Shown: positions 42,630 to 50,674 of the stretch, piece by piece
Layout of the letters: every line of letters begins with the position of its first letter
How positions within the stretch are numbered: the stretch's first letter is position 1
Source of the DNA: Catenulispora yoronensis
Lineage (GTDB): Bacteria > Actinomycetota > Actinomycetes > Streptomycetales > Catenulisporaceae
Assembly: GCF_039531695.1 (NCBI RefSeq)
Contig: NZ_BAAAQN010000066.1
Span: forward strand, 3,849-67,848
Reading direction: 5' to 3'
DNA length: 64,000 nt
Notes under the pieces: model-generated
Database searches by the model: none
Told to the model about the DNA's origin: nothing
The model's input: the letters and a program-made list of their open reading frames with translations, nothing else
Program-made: the position numbers and the translations under genes

Positions 42630-43006
42630 GCCAGCCACTCCCTCTTGGCCGCCGCGGCGGCGGCCAATCACCCGGCCGAGCCGAGCCCGGAGCAGCAGGC
42701 ATCATCGTGACGCACACGACGCGCTGACGGATCGCAGGCCCAGCAGATGTGAATCTTTTTCGAGAGCCGCGGCGGTGAACCCGTCGTCCCACGCCAGCGC
42801 GGCGCCAGATTCTCAGGCAGTAGTTACCAGGAGTCGTTTTCGAGGTGCCGGGAGATTGAACGGCTTGGGGAGAACTGGACGTTTTCGGGGATGGTGACTA
42901 CGGAGGGTGGTGCTGGGGCTAGGTACTACTCAAGCGACGGCTCAGGCGACGCCCTCAGGCGACGGCCTCAGGCGACGCCCTCAAGCGACGGCCTCAAGCT
43001 ACGACC
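42630..43006. other. intergenic region with part of a 13-bp tandem repeat
   Basis: No gene is evident. The right end holds most of a minisatellite that runs into the 3' end of the DUF5825 gene. The rest shows no promoter or hairpin I can defend. Confidence 0.5.
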
Positions 43007-43016
43007 TCAAGCAACC
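42929..43016. repeat. 13-bp minisatellite, about 7 units
   Basis: Units of CTCAAGCGACGGC / CTCAGGCGACGCC follow one another with few changes; the last units degrade to CTCAAGCTACGAC and CTCAAGCAACC. The array overlaps the stop codon of the DUF5825 gene. Confidence 0.8.
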
Positions 43017-43702
43017 ATCGCCGGCCAGGGCCACCGCCGCACCCGGTACGGCAGCCACACCGCGAAGCCGTTCTGCCGCCACAGGAGGCTCTCGCCTGCC
43101 AGATCCTCCAGAATCGTCGGCGAGACGGCCTGCTCCGAGACCCCAGGCAGCAGTTGGTCCACGGCTTCGAGGTATTCCGGCTCGTCGATCGTCAGACGGC
43201 TCAGCTCACCGGTCCGACGGTCGCGGACCTGGACGAATCCCGGTCCGACGCGGTAGACGCACCGGCAAAGGTGGAACAGACCGCGCCAACGGTCGAGGGC
43301 CAGTTCGCCGTCGATCGCACCCTGGATCGCAGTGGGCGGATACAGGTGCGTAAGCGACGGCCACGAGCTCTCGGTGCTGTCGAACCGGACTCGCCAGTCG
43401 ACGACGACGCCGTGGCTGGTCAGGTCGCGGATGAAGGCGAGCAGCCCGAGCTTGGCGACGTCGGCGGCCGGTTCCGAATCAGAGTCCTCATCGACCTCGT
43501 GGCGCCGCAGGTCGACCTCCGCGTGGACGGCGACCCTGCGCGCGCCCTGCCGGAACAGCTCCCCCGCCGAATCCGCGCCCACGAGGACGTCGTCGACGTC
43601 GTCCAGCACGACTCCGGGCAGGTCCACGACCCGCTGATCGTGGTGCCGCCAGGCCGAGATCGACCAGATCCCTTGGTGCAGCCGCGCTGTAGATACGCTC
43701 AT
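43007..43702 (-). CDS. DUF5825 family protein of a radical-SAM RiPP cluster
   Basis: A 231-aa protein matching the DUF5825 pattern that I recall accompanying radical SAM RiPP maturases in actinobacteria: LFHLCRCVYRVGPGFVQVRDRRTGELSRLTIDEPEYLEAV and the C-terminal WLPYRVRRWPWPAMV. The role is unknown; it may assist the radical SAM enzyme or deliver substrate. No membrane segment or signal peptide. ATG overlaps the stop of the radical SAM gene (ATGA), showing tight coupling. The stop codon lies inside a 13-bp tandem repeat array, so the extreme C-terminus may vary. Confidence 0.8.
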   Translation of the reverse strand: MSVSTARLHQGIWSISAWRHHDQRVVDLPGVVLDDVDDVLVGADSAGELFRQGARRVAVHAEVDLRRHEVDEDSDSEPAADVAKLGLLAFIRDLTSHGVVVDWRVRFDSTESSWPSLTHLYPPTAIQGAIDGELALDRWRGLFHLCRCVYRVGPGFVQVRDRRTGELSRLTIDEPEYLEAVDQLLPGVSEQAVSPTILEDLAGESLLWRQNGFAVWLPYRVRRWPWPAMVA

Positions 43703-45699
43703 CCCCCGACCTCCGCCAGCTCCTGCGCCAAATCCTCGCCGTCCTCAAGCCGCTGGAAGTCGATGCGGAACAGCTCGCCGTTGGCCGCTTCCGGCACCAC
43801 ATGGATGACATGGCCGTCGTTGCTGAACAACAGCCCCAGCTCGCGCCAGCGGTCCAGCAAGTCCGAAACCGCAGACGCGGTGGCACCTGGAACGCCGTCA
43901 TCCCGAAGCTTCCGGGCCAGCGCGTCCGGCGTGTGCGGCTGCTCAAGGAAACGGAACGCCGCAAGTTCCAGGGCGCTGCTCAGACGCAGATGGCTCCAGT
44001 CGTATCCCGGCCGATCGTTGACGAGCAGAACGTCCTCCCCCACCGCGCACCATGTCAGTCTGCTGACCGGGTAGACCTCGCCCCACTCGTGCAGGACCGC
44101 GTCCAACCGCTCGGTCATCGGCGCCGCGATGCCGCAGGGCGTCGACTCGAACAGATACGCCAGGTCGTAGAGCTCCGCCTCGGGGAGGTCGTAGATGAGC
44201 GAGTACTGCTTGCCTGCCTTGAGCTCGCCGAACCCCAGCTCCGGCCGGTTGAAATAGGGGCTGAACCGTTCCACGACGATCCGCGTCGCCGACACCGGCG
44301 GTTCCAGGTGGTGCAGCACCGGAATCTGGTCGATCACCGGCTGGTAGTCGTCATCGGCCTCGCCGGGGAAGCCGTAGAGGTAGTTCCAGATCACCGACAT
44401 GCCGCAGCTCGCGCCGTCCCGCAGGATGCGCACGTTCTGGCAGCCGGTCACGCCCTTGTCCATGATGCGCAGAACTCTGCTGTCGAGACTCTCGATGCCG
44501 GGCTGTACGGACACCAGCCCGGCCCGGGCCAGCACTTCGAGCTGGTCGCGGCGCATGTTCGACTTGATCTCGTACTGGAGCCGCAGGTCGTACCCGTCCT
44601 CGACGAGGCGTGGCAGCAGCGAGGAGATGTATCCCATGTCCAGGATGTTGTCGACGACGACCATGTCCATGATCTGATATCGGCGCACCAGATCCACGAT
44701 CTCCTCGTGGAACCGCGCCGGGGTCTTGCTCCGGAACTCCATCGACGATCCGTTGAGGCCGCAGAAGGTGCAGTGGTGCTTCTCGCCCCACCAGCAGCCG
44801 CGCGCGCCTTCCACGACGAGTTGCGGCTCGACCCAGGCCGAGGCGATCGACTCCTCAAGACGCTCGTAGTAGCCGTCGAAGTCGGGCGCGACGATCGCCG
44901 CCGGCGGCAGCGGGCGAGCCGACATGGGGTTCGCCATCGACCGGCCGTCCGGCGAGCGCCAGCACAGGCCGGGGATCGCCGCGAGGCTGCCGGGTTCGTG
45001 CAGTGCTCCGAGCAGGCTGGGGAACGTCACCTCGCCCTCGCCGCGCAGTACGAAGTCGGCGACGCCGAAGTTGCGGTGCAACGCCTCGCCCTGCATGCCG
45101 TCGCAGTTGGCGCCGCCGAACACGGTGACGATCCGCGGTGCCAACCGCTTGATCTCGCGCGCGGTGGCCAGACCCGCCACGGTCTGCTGGTAGGTGGAGG
45201 TGAAGCCGACGACGTCGGGTTCGGCGGCCAGGATCTGCGCGGCCAGCTCTCGGATGAAGTCCGGGGCCATGGCGTGCAGGTCCTTGTTGAGGACGAGTTC
45301 GTCCGTGGTCATGTCGTCGCCGAAGCGTTGTTCGAACTCTGCGACGCGCCAGGTTCGGTCGTCGTACAGGGCCGACGAGAAGACCCAGTCGCCGAGTCCT
45401 TTGAAGTACGTCGAGTTGGCGTAGTAGTGGTAGTCATGCCGCGTGAAGTCGTAGCGGTCGGTGACCCAATCCACGAAGTCGAGATTGGCGTGCCGGACGG
45501 TCGCTTCGGCGTCCAGCGGGCTCTCGGCCACGGCACGGCTGAGGATCCCCAGCGCGAGCGAAGGCACGTTGATGGGCATCCAGGGCATGTTGACGAGCAC
45601 GACGCGCAGCCCGTCGCGGCCGGTCGTCCGGGCCGACTGAGGCATGTGGGTCGTGAGAGTCGTCTGGATCGTCTGGATTGTCTGGGCCGTCTGAGTCAT
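43699..45699 (-). CDS. RiPP-maturation B12-binding radical SAM C-methyltransferase
   Basis: A 666-aa enzyme of the type called ribosomal peptide maturation radical SAM protein 1. The N-terminal 200 residues are a cobalamin-binding-like domain (VVLVNMPWMPINVPSLALGIL, DVVGFTSTYQQTVAGL, VFGGANCDGMQGEAL). The 4Fe-4S cluster motif is the unusual CX7CX2C: GCWWGEKHHCTFCGLNG (Cys302, 310, 313). TIM-barrel strands follow (VVVDNILDMGYI, LQYEIKSNM, VQPGIESLD). It probably C-methylates the precursor peptide. The ATG at 45699 has GAGGAG nine bases upstream; a GTG at 45723 is possible. Coupled to the TPR gene upstream and DUF5825 downstream. Confidence 0.9.
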   Translation of the reverse strand: MTQTAQTIQTIQTTLTTHMPQSARTTGRDGLRVVLVNMPWMPINVPSLALGILSRAVAESPLDAEATVRHANLDFVDWVTDRYDFTRHDYHYYANSTYFKGLGDWVFSSALYDDRTWRVAEFEQRFGDDMTTDELVLNKDLHAMAPDFIRELAAQILAAEPDVVGFTSTYQQTVAGLATAREIKRLAPRIVTVFGGANCDGMQGEALHRNFGVADFVLRGEGEVTFPSLLGALHEPGSLAAIPGLCWRSPDGRSMANPMSARPLPPAAIVAPDFDGYYERLEESIASAWVEPQLVVEGARGCWWGEKHHCTFCGLNGSSMEFRSKTPARFHEEIVDLVRRYQIMDMVVVDNILDMGYISSLLPRLVEDGYDLRLQYEIKSNMRRDQLEVLARAGLVSVQPGIESLDSRVLRIMDKGVTGCQNVRILRDGASCGMSVIWNYLYGFPGEADDDYQPVIDQIPVLHHLEPPVSATRIVVERFSPYFNRPELGFGELKAGKQYSLIYDLPEAELYDLAYLFESTPCGIAAPMTERLDAVLHEWGEVYPVSRLTWCAVGEDVLLVNDRPGYDWSHLRLSSALELAAFRFLEQPHTPDALARKLRDDGVPGATASAVSDLLDRWRELGLLFSNDGHVIHVVPEAANGELFRIDFQRLEDGEDLAQELAEVGG

Positions 45700-45712
45700 T
45701 CCGGTCTTCTCC

Positions 45713-47926
45713 TCAGTCGACACTCAGCTGGGCCCGGCACTCCAGGCGACGGCTGATCAGCGTCTCGCTGTCGGCCCCCGGGAGTTCGAGCGCGCGGGTG
45801 TAGTCCTCGACCGCCTCGGCGAGCCGGCCTGCCGCCTCCTGTGCGTAGCCGCGATTGAACAGGAGGTCGGGGTCGTCCCCGGCCACCGCGAGAGCCCGGT
45901 CCAGATCGGCGACGGCGTCGTCGAACCGGCCGTGCTCGTAGTGGAGCGCGGCGCGCACGGCAAGGGCCTGATACAGCTCGCCGTCGGCCGCGACGGCGCG
46001 GTCCAGCGCGTCCAGGGCCCGGTCGGTGTCGTCGATGGCCATCGTCGCCTGGCCGAGAAGACACAGCAGCCGCGCGTCCTCGGGGTGCAGGCCGAGGCCA
46101 TCGCCGATGAGCTCGATCGCTTCGCGCTCGGCGCCGGTCTCCAGGAGGAGCGAGCTGAGCGCGATCCGCGATTCCAGCGTGTCGGGTTCGAGCTCCAAGG
46201 CGTGGCGGAACTCTTGGATCGCGGCTTCGATGTCGCCGTTCGCCGACTTCGCCTCGCCGCGGTTGTGGAACAGTTCGGGGAACATCGGGCCGAGTGCGAG
46301 CGCCTCGTCGTAGTCGGTCATGGCGCCGTCGAGATCCCCGGACTGGTAGCGCGCGTTCCCGCGTTCGAAGTAGTACTCGTTGTAGAAGGGGTCGATGCGG
46401 ACCAGCTCGTTGAAGTCCTCCAGCGCCTCTTGATGCCGTTTGAGGCCCATGAGCACCTGGGCGCGGTTGGCTCGCAGGACGGAGCGGTGCAGGCGGTGTC
46501 TGGCGTCGCCGAGTTCGCGGTCGAGCCGAGCCAGGCCCGCGTCCACCAGTTCCAATGCTTGCTGGAGCCGCCCGAGGTGGACTTCGGCGAGGGCGAGCCC
46601 GTTGCCCATGAACACGGTGAAGAACGCGCGGTCGTCCGGTTCGGGGATCTGGGAGGCGAGTGCCACTGAGGTGTTGAGGTGGGCTTTGGCGACTGTGTGG
46701 TCTTTGTGCTCGGGACGTTGGAAGCGGGTGTAGAGCATGCCCAGGTAGTAGTGCAGGGCCATTGCCTCGCGCGGAACCCGGGTGTCTGCCAGGCCGCTGA
46801 TATACGAGGCCATGGCTTCCTCTTGGCGATCGAGCAGGGCGAGCACCTGGCCGCGACGGATGTAGACGTGGTGGTCCTTGCCGCGGTCGTGGTCCTCGGG
46901 AGCGTCGCGGAGGATCAGCTCCATTTCGTCGAGCAGCTCCAGTTGTGCGCGGTAGAAGCCGACGTCCATGCAGTACTTCTCGGCCTGTACGTAGGCGGGC
47001 CAGGCATCGTAGAGACGCTCGGCGCCGTGGCGGACGTGGTAGAGGATCGCGCCGAGGGTCAGTGACACCTCGCCCCGAGCTTCGAGTTCGGCGGCGCGGG
47101 CCCGGTGCAGCGCGGCGACGGCCTGGGGGTCGGCCTTGCGGGCTCGGTAGTACGCCAGGGTCTCCTCGGGGCGGTCGGTGATGCCGTCGGAGTCGATGAA
47201 GGCGCGGAGGAGGGCTTCGTCGTCGTGGTCGGCGTAGTCGCTGTGGTCGCTGTAGCCATTGCTGTGGTCGCCGCTGTGGTCGCCGGCATCGGTGATGGAG
47301 CCTAGCTCGTCGGCCGGTAGGTGTGGGGCCTGGGTTTGGGTCGTGCGGCTGCCGAGAGCGTCGAGCAACTCGGGCAGCAGGTCGGAGCCGTCAGGTGCTT
47401 CCGATGCCACGCCGAGTCTGACGAGCGCGGGATCGGTCCTGCGCAACGCGATCGCCAAGAACTCCTGGTCGGTGTGGTCGGCTTCGTCGACGGTGTCGAA
47501 GCACAGAGCGAGCGAGCCGGTCTCCGACTCCCGGGCGAGGTCGTTGAGGAAGTCGACCAGGTGGTGGCTGATGCGGCGGGTCCGTAGCCGGGAGTACCAG
47601 CGGGTCCGTTCGCCGGGCGGGGCATGCTCGGTCAGGGTTCCGGGCGGGCTGCCGATGAGTTCTTCGAGTTCCGGGGCGGCGCACAGGATCGCCACAAGGT
47701 GGGCGGCCACGAGCTCGGGGCTGCGGGACATCGCCTGCGGGACGATGGTGCGGAGCATGGTGCCGACGCCGGTGTAAGGGCCGCGCAGCCGACGATGGCA
47801 GTTCACTGTGACGGCCCAGGTGCGCACCCCGGCGGCCGTGGCGAGGCAATCGGCTCGGCGGCGACCGACGATCCAGTCGTGGGGCGCGCTGTCCTGCCGG
47901 CCTGGGGTGGGAGGAGGAGAACTCAC
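45713..47926 (-). CDS. TPR protein with degenerate N-terminal NTPase-like domain
   Basis: A 737-aa protein. The N-terminus (about 30-190) looks like an NTPase domain without a functional P-loop: CHRRLRGPYTGVGTMLRTIVP stands where a Walker A motif would be but lacks GKT/S, while LALCFDTVDEADHTD resembles Walker B. From about 320 onward are ten or more tetratricopeptide repeats (for example YYFERGNARYQSGDLDGAMTDYDEALALGP and LLFNRGYAQEAAGRLAEAVEDYTRAL). A His/Asp/Ser/Gly-rich linker (DAGDHSGDHSNGYSDHSD) joins them. The GTG start overlaps the stop of the RRE-M50 gene (GTGA). Likely a scaffold for the RiPP enzymes; this role is inference. Confidence 0.82.
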   Translation of the reverse strand: MSSPPPTPGRQDSAPHDWIVGRRRADCLATAAGVRTWAVTVNCHRRLRGPYTGVGTMLRTIVPQAMSRSPELVAAHLVAILCAAPELEELIGSPPGTLTEHAPPGERTRWYSRLRTRRISHHLVDFLNDLARESETGSLALCFDTVDEADHTDQEFLAIALRRTDPALVRLGVASEAPDGSDLLPELLDALGSRTTQTQAPHLPADELGSITDAGDHSGDHSNGYSDHSDYADHDDEALLRAFIDSDGITDRPEETLAYYRARKADPQAVAALHRARAAELEARGEVSLTLGAILYHVRHGAERLYDAWPAYVQAEKYCMDVGFYRAQLELLDEMELILRDAPEDHDRGKDHHVYIRRGQVLALLDRQEEAMASYISGLADTRVPREAMALHYYLGMLYTRFQRPEHKDHTVAKAHLNTSVALASQIPEPDDRAFFTVFMGNGLALAEVHLGRLQQALELVDAGLARLDRELGDARHRLHRSVLRANRAQVLMGLKRHQEALEDFNELVRIDPFYNEYYFERGNARYQSGDLDGAMTDYDEALALGPMFPELFHNRGEAKSANGDIEAAIQEFRHALELEPDTLESRIALSSLLLETGAEREAIELIGDGLGLHPEDARLLCLLGQATMAIDDTDRALDALDRAVAADGELYQALAVRAALHYEHGRFDDAVADLDRALAVAGDDPDLLFNRGYAQEAAGRLAEAVEDYTRALELPGADSETLISRRLECRAQLSVD

Positions 47927-49128
47927 TGCGGCAAGCCTTTCTGCCGGGCCCGTCGATCCCGGGCTGCGAGGACGCCGGCGAGGACGAACTGACCGACGAC
48001 GAAGAACACTGAAAAGGTCGAGTCCCAGAAGCGTCCGGTTCCGGCACCGGCGCCGAAGCCGTGGGTGAGCTGGGTCGTGTAGGTGGAGAGGACTCGGACG
48101 AGGGAGTAGAGGCCGAAGGCCATCGCCGCCGTCACGCAGGCCACGGTAAGGGGGCCGAACCAGCGCAGGACGGCGCGGTCGCGCTCGGTCATGGCTGGGC
48201 GCTCCGCGCGGGGCCGGAGCAGCGAGCGCAGGTAGGTTTGGGTCAGGCCCCTGAGGTCGGTGCGGCCGAGGACGGTCGCGAGGACGTGGTGGACGTCGGT
48301 CTCCATGAAGATCAGGAACTGCCACAGGAATCGCAGGGCCGTGAAATAGGCAGCGGCTATCGCGATGCGGCCGGGGAGTCCTGGGGTTCCGGCGTCGGTG
48401 CGGTCCGCGGCGGCGAACAGGATCAGCGCGGAGAAGACGAGGATGTCGGAGACCATGCCGGCCAGGAACGGGAACACCCGCTTGCGTCGGGGGACGCTGT
48501 AGATGCCGGTCAGCGTCGTCTGGAACACGACGAAGTAGAGGCGGTGGCCGATGCTGATGCGGCTGGCCGCGCCGAGGCGGCGGCCGGCGAGGACGTGGAA
48601 CATCTCGTGGAGGTAGATCAGCGGGATCTCGACGGCTACCAGGACGAACGGGACGAGCCACAGGGTGCCGGCGAAGAAGACGCGGCTTGGCCCCGGGCGG
48701 ACTTGGGGGACGGTGACGAGGACTGCGACGGCGGTGGTGGCGAGGGCGGTGTAGAGCAGCCATGCGGGTGCTGAGAAGACTGCCTTGGCGAGGCGGTGGA
48801 GGCGGACCGGGGGTGGGGGCGGGGCGGAGGCGTTGTCGCTGTCGTTGTTGTTGTCGCTGTCGCTGTCGCTGTCGCTGTCGAGCTCGTGGATGAAGCCGAG
48901 TTCGCGCAGGTCGTCGAGGAACGACTCGATATCAGGGGTCTCCTGATAGGCCTGCTCGTACCAGGCGACGGCCTCGGGGATGGTGTGGTCCTGCAACTGC
49001 CTGAGCAGATCGGCTCCGTCGACCGGCAGAACCGCGTAGGCCTCGGTGTCCGGGCGGCCCACCAGTACCTCGTCGCCTTCGTCGACGAATGTGAGGTGGT
49101 GCAGGCGGATCCGGGTCGCACCGCTCAT
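47923..49128 (-). CDS. RRE (PqqD-like) domain fused to M50-type membrane metallopeptidase
   Basis: A 401-aa protein. The first 80 residues resemble a PqqD-like RiPP recognition element (VLVGRPDTEAYAVLPVDGADLLRQL, then SFLDDLRELGFIHEL). A low-complexity Asp-Ser-Asn tract (about 83-98) coded by hexamer repeats follows. The rest is a membrane metallopeptidase of the site-2-protease/M50 class: YLHEMFHVLAGRRLGAASRI contains HExxH (His174, Glu175, His178), with five or six helices around it. It would bind the leader of the precursor and may cut or export it. It lies between the precursor gene and the TPR gene. Confidence 0.82.
   Translation of the reverse strand: MSGATRIRLHHLTFVDEGDEVLVGRPDTEAYAVLPVDGADLLRQLQDHTIPEAVAWYEQAYQETPDIESFLDDLRELGFIHELDSDSDSDSDNNNDSDNASAPPPPPVRLHRLAKAVFSAPAWLLYTALATTAVAVLVTVPQVRPGPSRVFFAGTLWLVPFVLVAVEIPLIYLHEMFHVLAGRRLGAASRISIGHRLYFVVFQTTLTGIYSVPRRKRVFPFLAGMVSDILVFSALILFAAADRTDAGTPGLPGRIAIAAAYFTALRFLWQFLIFMETDVHHVLATVLGRTDLRGLTQTYLRSLLRPRAERPAMTERDRAVLRWFGPLTVACVTAAMAFGLYSLVRVLSTYTTQLTHGFGAGAGTGRFWDSTFSVFFVVGQFVLAGVLAARDRRARQKGLPQ
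48835..48880. repeat. in-frame hexamer microsatellite in the RRE-M50 gene
   Basis: Copies of GTCGCT (one at 48835, four from 48853) surround a GTT-rich core. They encode the alternating Asp-Ser linker between the RRE and peptidase domains. Units of six bases keep the frame. Confidence 0.7.
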
Positions 49129-49283
49129 TCAGGTCTCCAATTCCCGCTGTCCGCATGCCGCTGTCCACTGTCGGCGTCCCGCTCCTGCCGCCTGAACGGC
49201 TCCCGTCTCCGAGGACCGCCGGGCGGGCGCCCGCGCCCCGGGATGACCCCGGGTCCGGACGCCCGCGATGTCGATCAGATCCC

Positions 49284-49397
49284 TCAGGCGGCGACGGCGA
49301 CGCAACCCGGGCTGTGAGCCGACGCGGCGCCGTAGATCGACGCGGCCACGCTCGTCAGCCGGACGGGACCGACCTTGCGCACAGTGACCTTCTTCAT
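49284..49397 (-). CDS. candidate RiPP precursor peptide (37 aa)
   Basis: A short gene directly upstream of the RRE-M50 gene and on the same strand. ATG at 49397 follows GAGGAGACCAGGG, one of the best ribosome binding sites in the window, and 37 codons run to TGA at 49284. The peptide begins MKKVTVRKVGPVRLTSVAAS, a basic leader-like part, and ends IYGAASAHSPGCVAVAA, a small-residue core-like part with one Cys and one Pro. Position, size and charge split fit a precursor for the radical SAM methyltransferase. There is no homology evidence, so this is inference from context, but the translation signals are strong. Confidence 0.75.
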   Translation of the reverse strand: MKKVTVRKVGPVRLTSVAASIYGAASAHSPGCVAVAA

Positions 49398-49522
49398 CCC
49401 TGGTCTCCTCTTCTGCGGGGGTTCGCGGCAGCAAAGGGTGTCTGTCCGCTTGTTGAGCGTGCTGTACCGCTATGGAAGCCCAGGAGGCCGCCCGACTGGC
49501 AGTCCATGTGGAAGTTGAGCCG

Positions 49523-50296
49523 TCAGTTGGGGAGGATGGCCGCGGCCGCGAAACGCTCGTCGGACAGGGTGGGGTCGCGCATCAGGACCCGATGTAGCAG
49601 GGCCTGGAGATTCGGGCCCGGATCAGCTCCGTGCTTGGTCCGCAGCCGCCGCTCGGCCCCGCGGTAGCAGGCCACCGCCTCCATCTGCCGGCCGCAGCGG
49701 TAGAGCGCGATCATGCGCAGCGCGATGATCTGCTCGTCGGCGGGATAGTCGCCCTCCCACTGGGTCAGCTGCTCCAGCGCCTGCGCGGGGTGGCCGACGT
49801 CCAGGGCGCAGCGGGCGAACAGCATCCTGGCGTCGCGGCGCTCGCTCTCCAACTGGCTGCGGAACAGCTCGGCCCAGGACCCGGTGAGGCCGGTGACGGC
49901 CAGGCCGTGCCACAGTTCCAGGCCCTCGCCGAGCAGGCGGGCCGCGTCGCCGAGCGACTCCTGGGCCAGCGCCGCCCGCGCGGCGGTCGTGCAGCGGCGG
50001 AAGCGGTGCAGGTCCACCTGCTCCTCGTCGACGTCGAGCAGGTAGCCGCCGTCGGTCGAGATCAGGTCGACGCCGTGCGGGCGCAGGGCGGCGCGCAGGT
50101 GGCTCACGTACTTGTAGCGGACGGACGGGCCGGGCAGGTGCAGATCCCAGACGCGATCGACCAGGGCGTCGGTCATCACCAGCATCCCGGGCGTCCGGAG
50201 CAGCACCGCCAGCACACACCTCACCTTCGCCGGCCCCAAGCGGATCCGCTCGCCGTCCGCCCACGCCTCCACGGGCCCGAGCATGCAGAATTCCAT
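49523..50296 (-). CDS. SARP/AfsR-type transcriptional regulator (BTAD)
   Basis: A 257-aa Streptomyces antibiotic regulatory protein. The OmpR-type winged helix is EFCMLGPVEAWADGERIRLGPAKVRCVLAVLL...ALVDRVWDLHLPGPSVRYKYVSHLRAAL, followed by the BTAD helical domain (DLHRFRRCTTAARAALAQ ... QLTQWEGDYPADEQIIALRMIALYRCGRQMEAVACYRGAERRL). SARPs activate secondary metabolite clusters, usually their own. ATG at 50296 has GGAGG eight bases upstream. It is the first gene of the RiPP cluster and probably its activator. Confidence 0.92.
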   Translation of the reverse strand: MEFCMLGPVEAWADGERIRLGPAKVRCVLAVLLRTPGMLVMTDALVDRVWDLHLPGPSVRYKYVSHLRAALRPHGVDLISTDGGYLLDVDEEQVDLHRFRRCTTAARAALAQESLGDAARLLGEGLELWHGLAVTGLTGSWAELFRSQLESERRDARMLFARCALDVGHPAQALEQLTQWEGDYPADEQIIALRMIALYRCGRQMEAVACYRGAERRLRTKHGADPGPNLQALLHRVLMRDPTLSDERFAAAAILPN

Positions 50297-50674
50297 CGGT
50301 GAACCTCCGACTGACGTCATACCGGCCGGCCACGGGCGAGCCCTTCCAGCCCTACGGCGCGCGTCCGGCTCCCATCACGGAGGTTACGATGCGGTGCGGG
50401 AGGTGGTTCGAAGTCGTTGACCGCTTGGCTTCCAGAGGACAAACAGTTGCTCTGTCCCGCACATGACAGCGCGGACCACCAGCGAGAATCGGGCGAATCA
50501 GTAGCCTGATTTTATTTGCCCTCATGTAACATTCGGGCCGCGACACGTATCGGCGTGCCTGCGACGCGTAGCGGCGGGCCGCGGGCCGCGGGCCACGAGC
50601 CGCGGGCCACGCAACGAGCATGGCGGCCGGCGCCCAGGGCACCGGCCCGCAGACGGCTCGGGGTGGAGCAGCGA
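50297..50674. other. intergenic region upstream of the SARP gene
   Basis: No gene seen. It holds TAAAAT on the minus strand (50509-50514), a possible -10 for the SARP gene with a poor -35, and a GCGGGCC-rich repeat near 50574-50612. Confidence 0.4.

Noticed and set aside
47927..48763. N-terminal extension of the TPR protein (to 1016 aa)
   Set aside because: The extra part is an Arg/Pro-rich off-frame reading of the RRE-M50 gene; the GTG overlapping that gene's stop is a better start.
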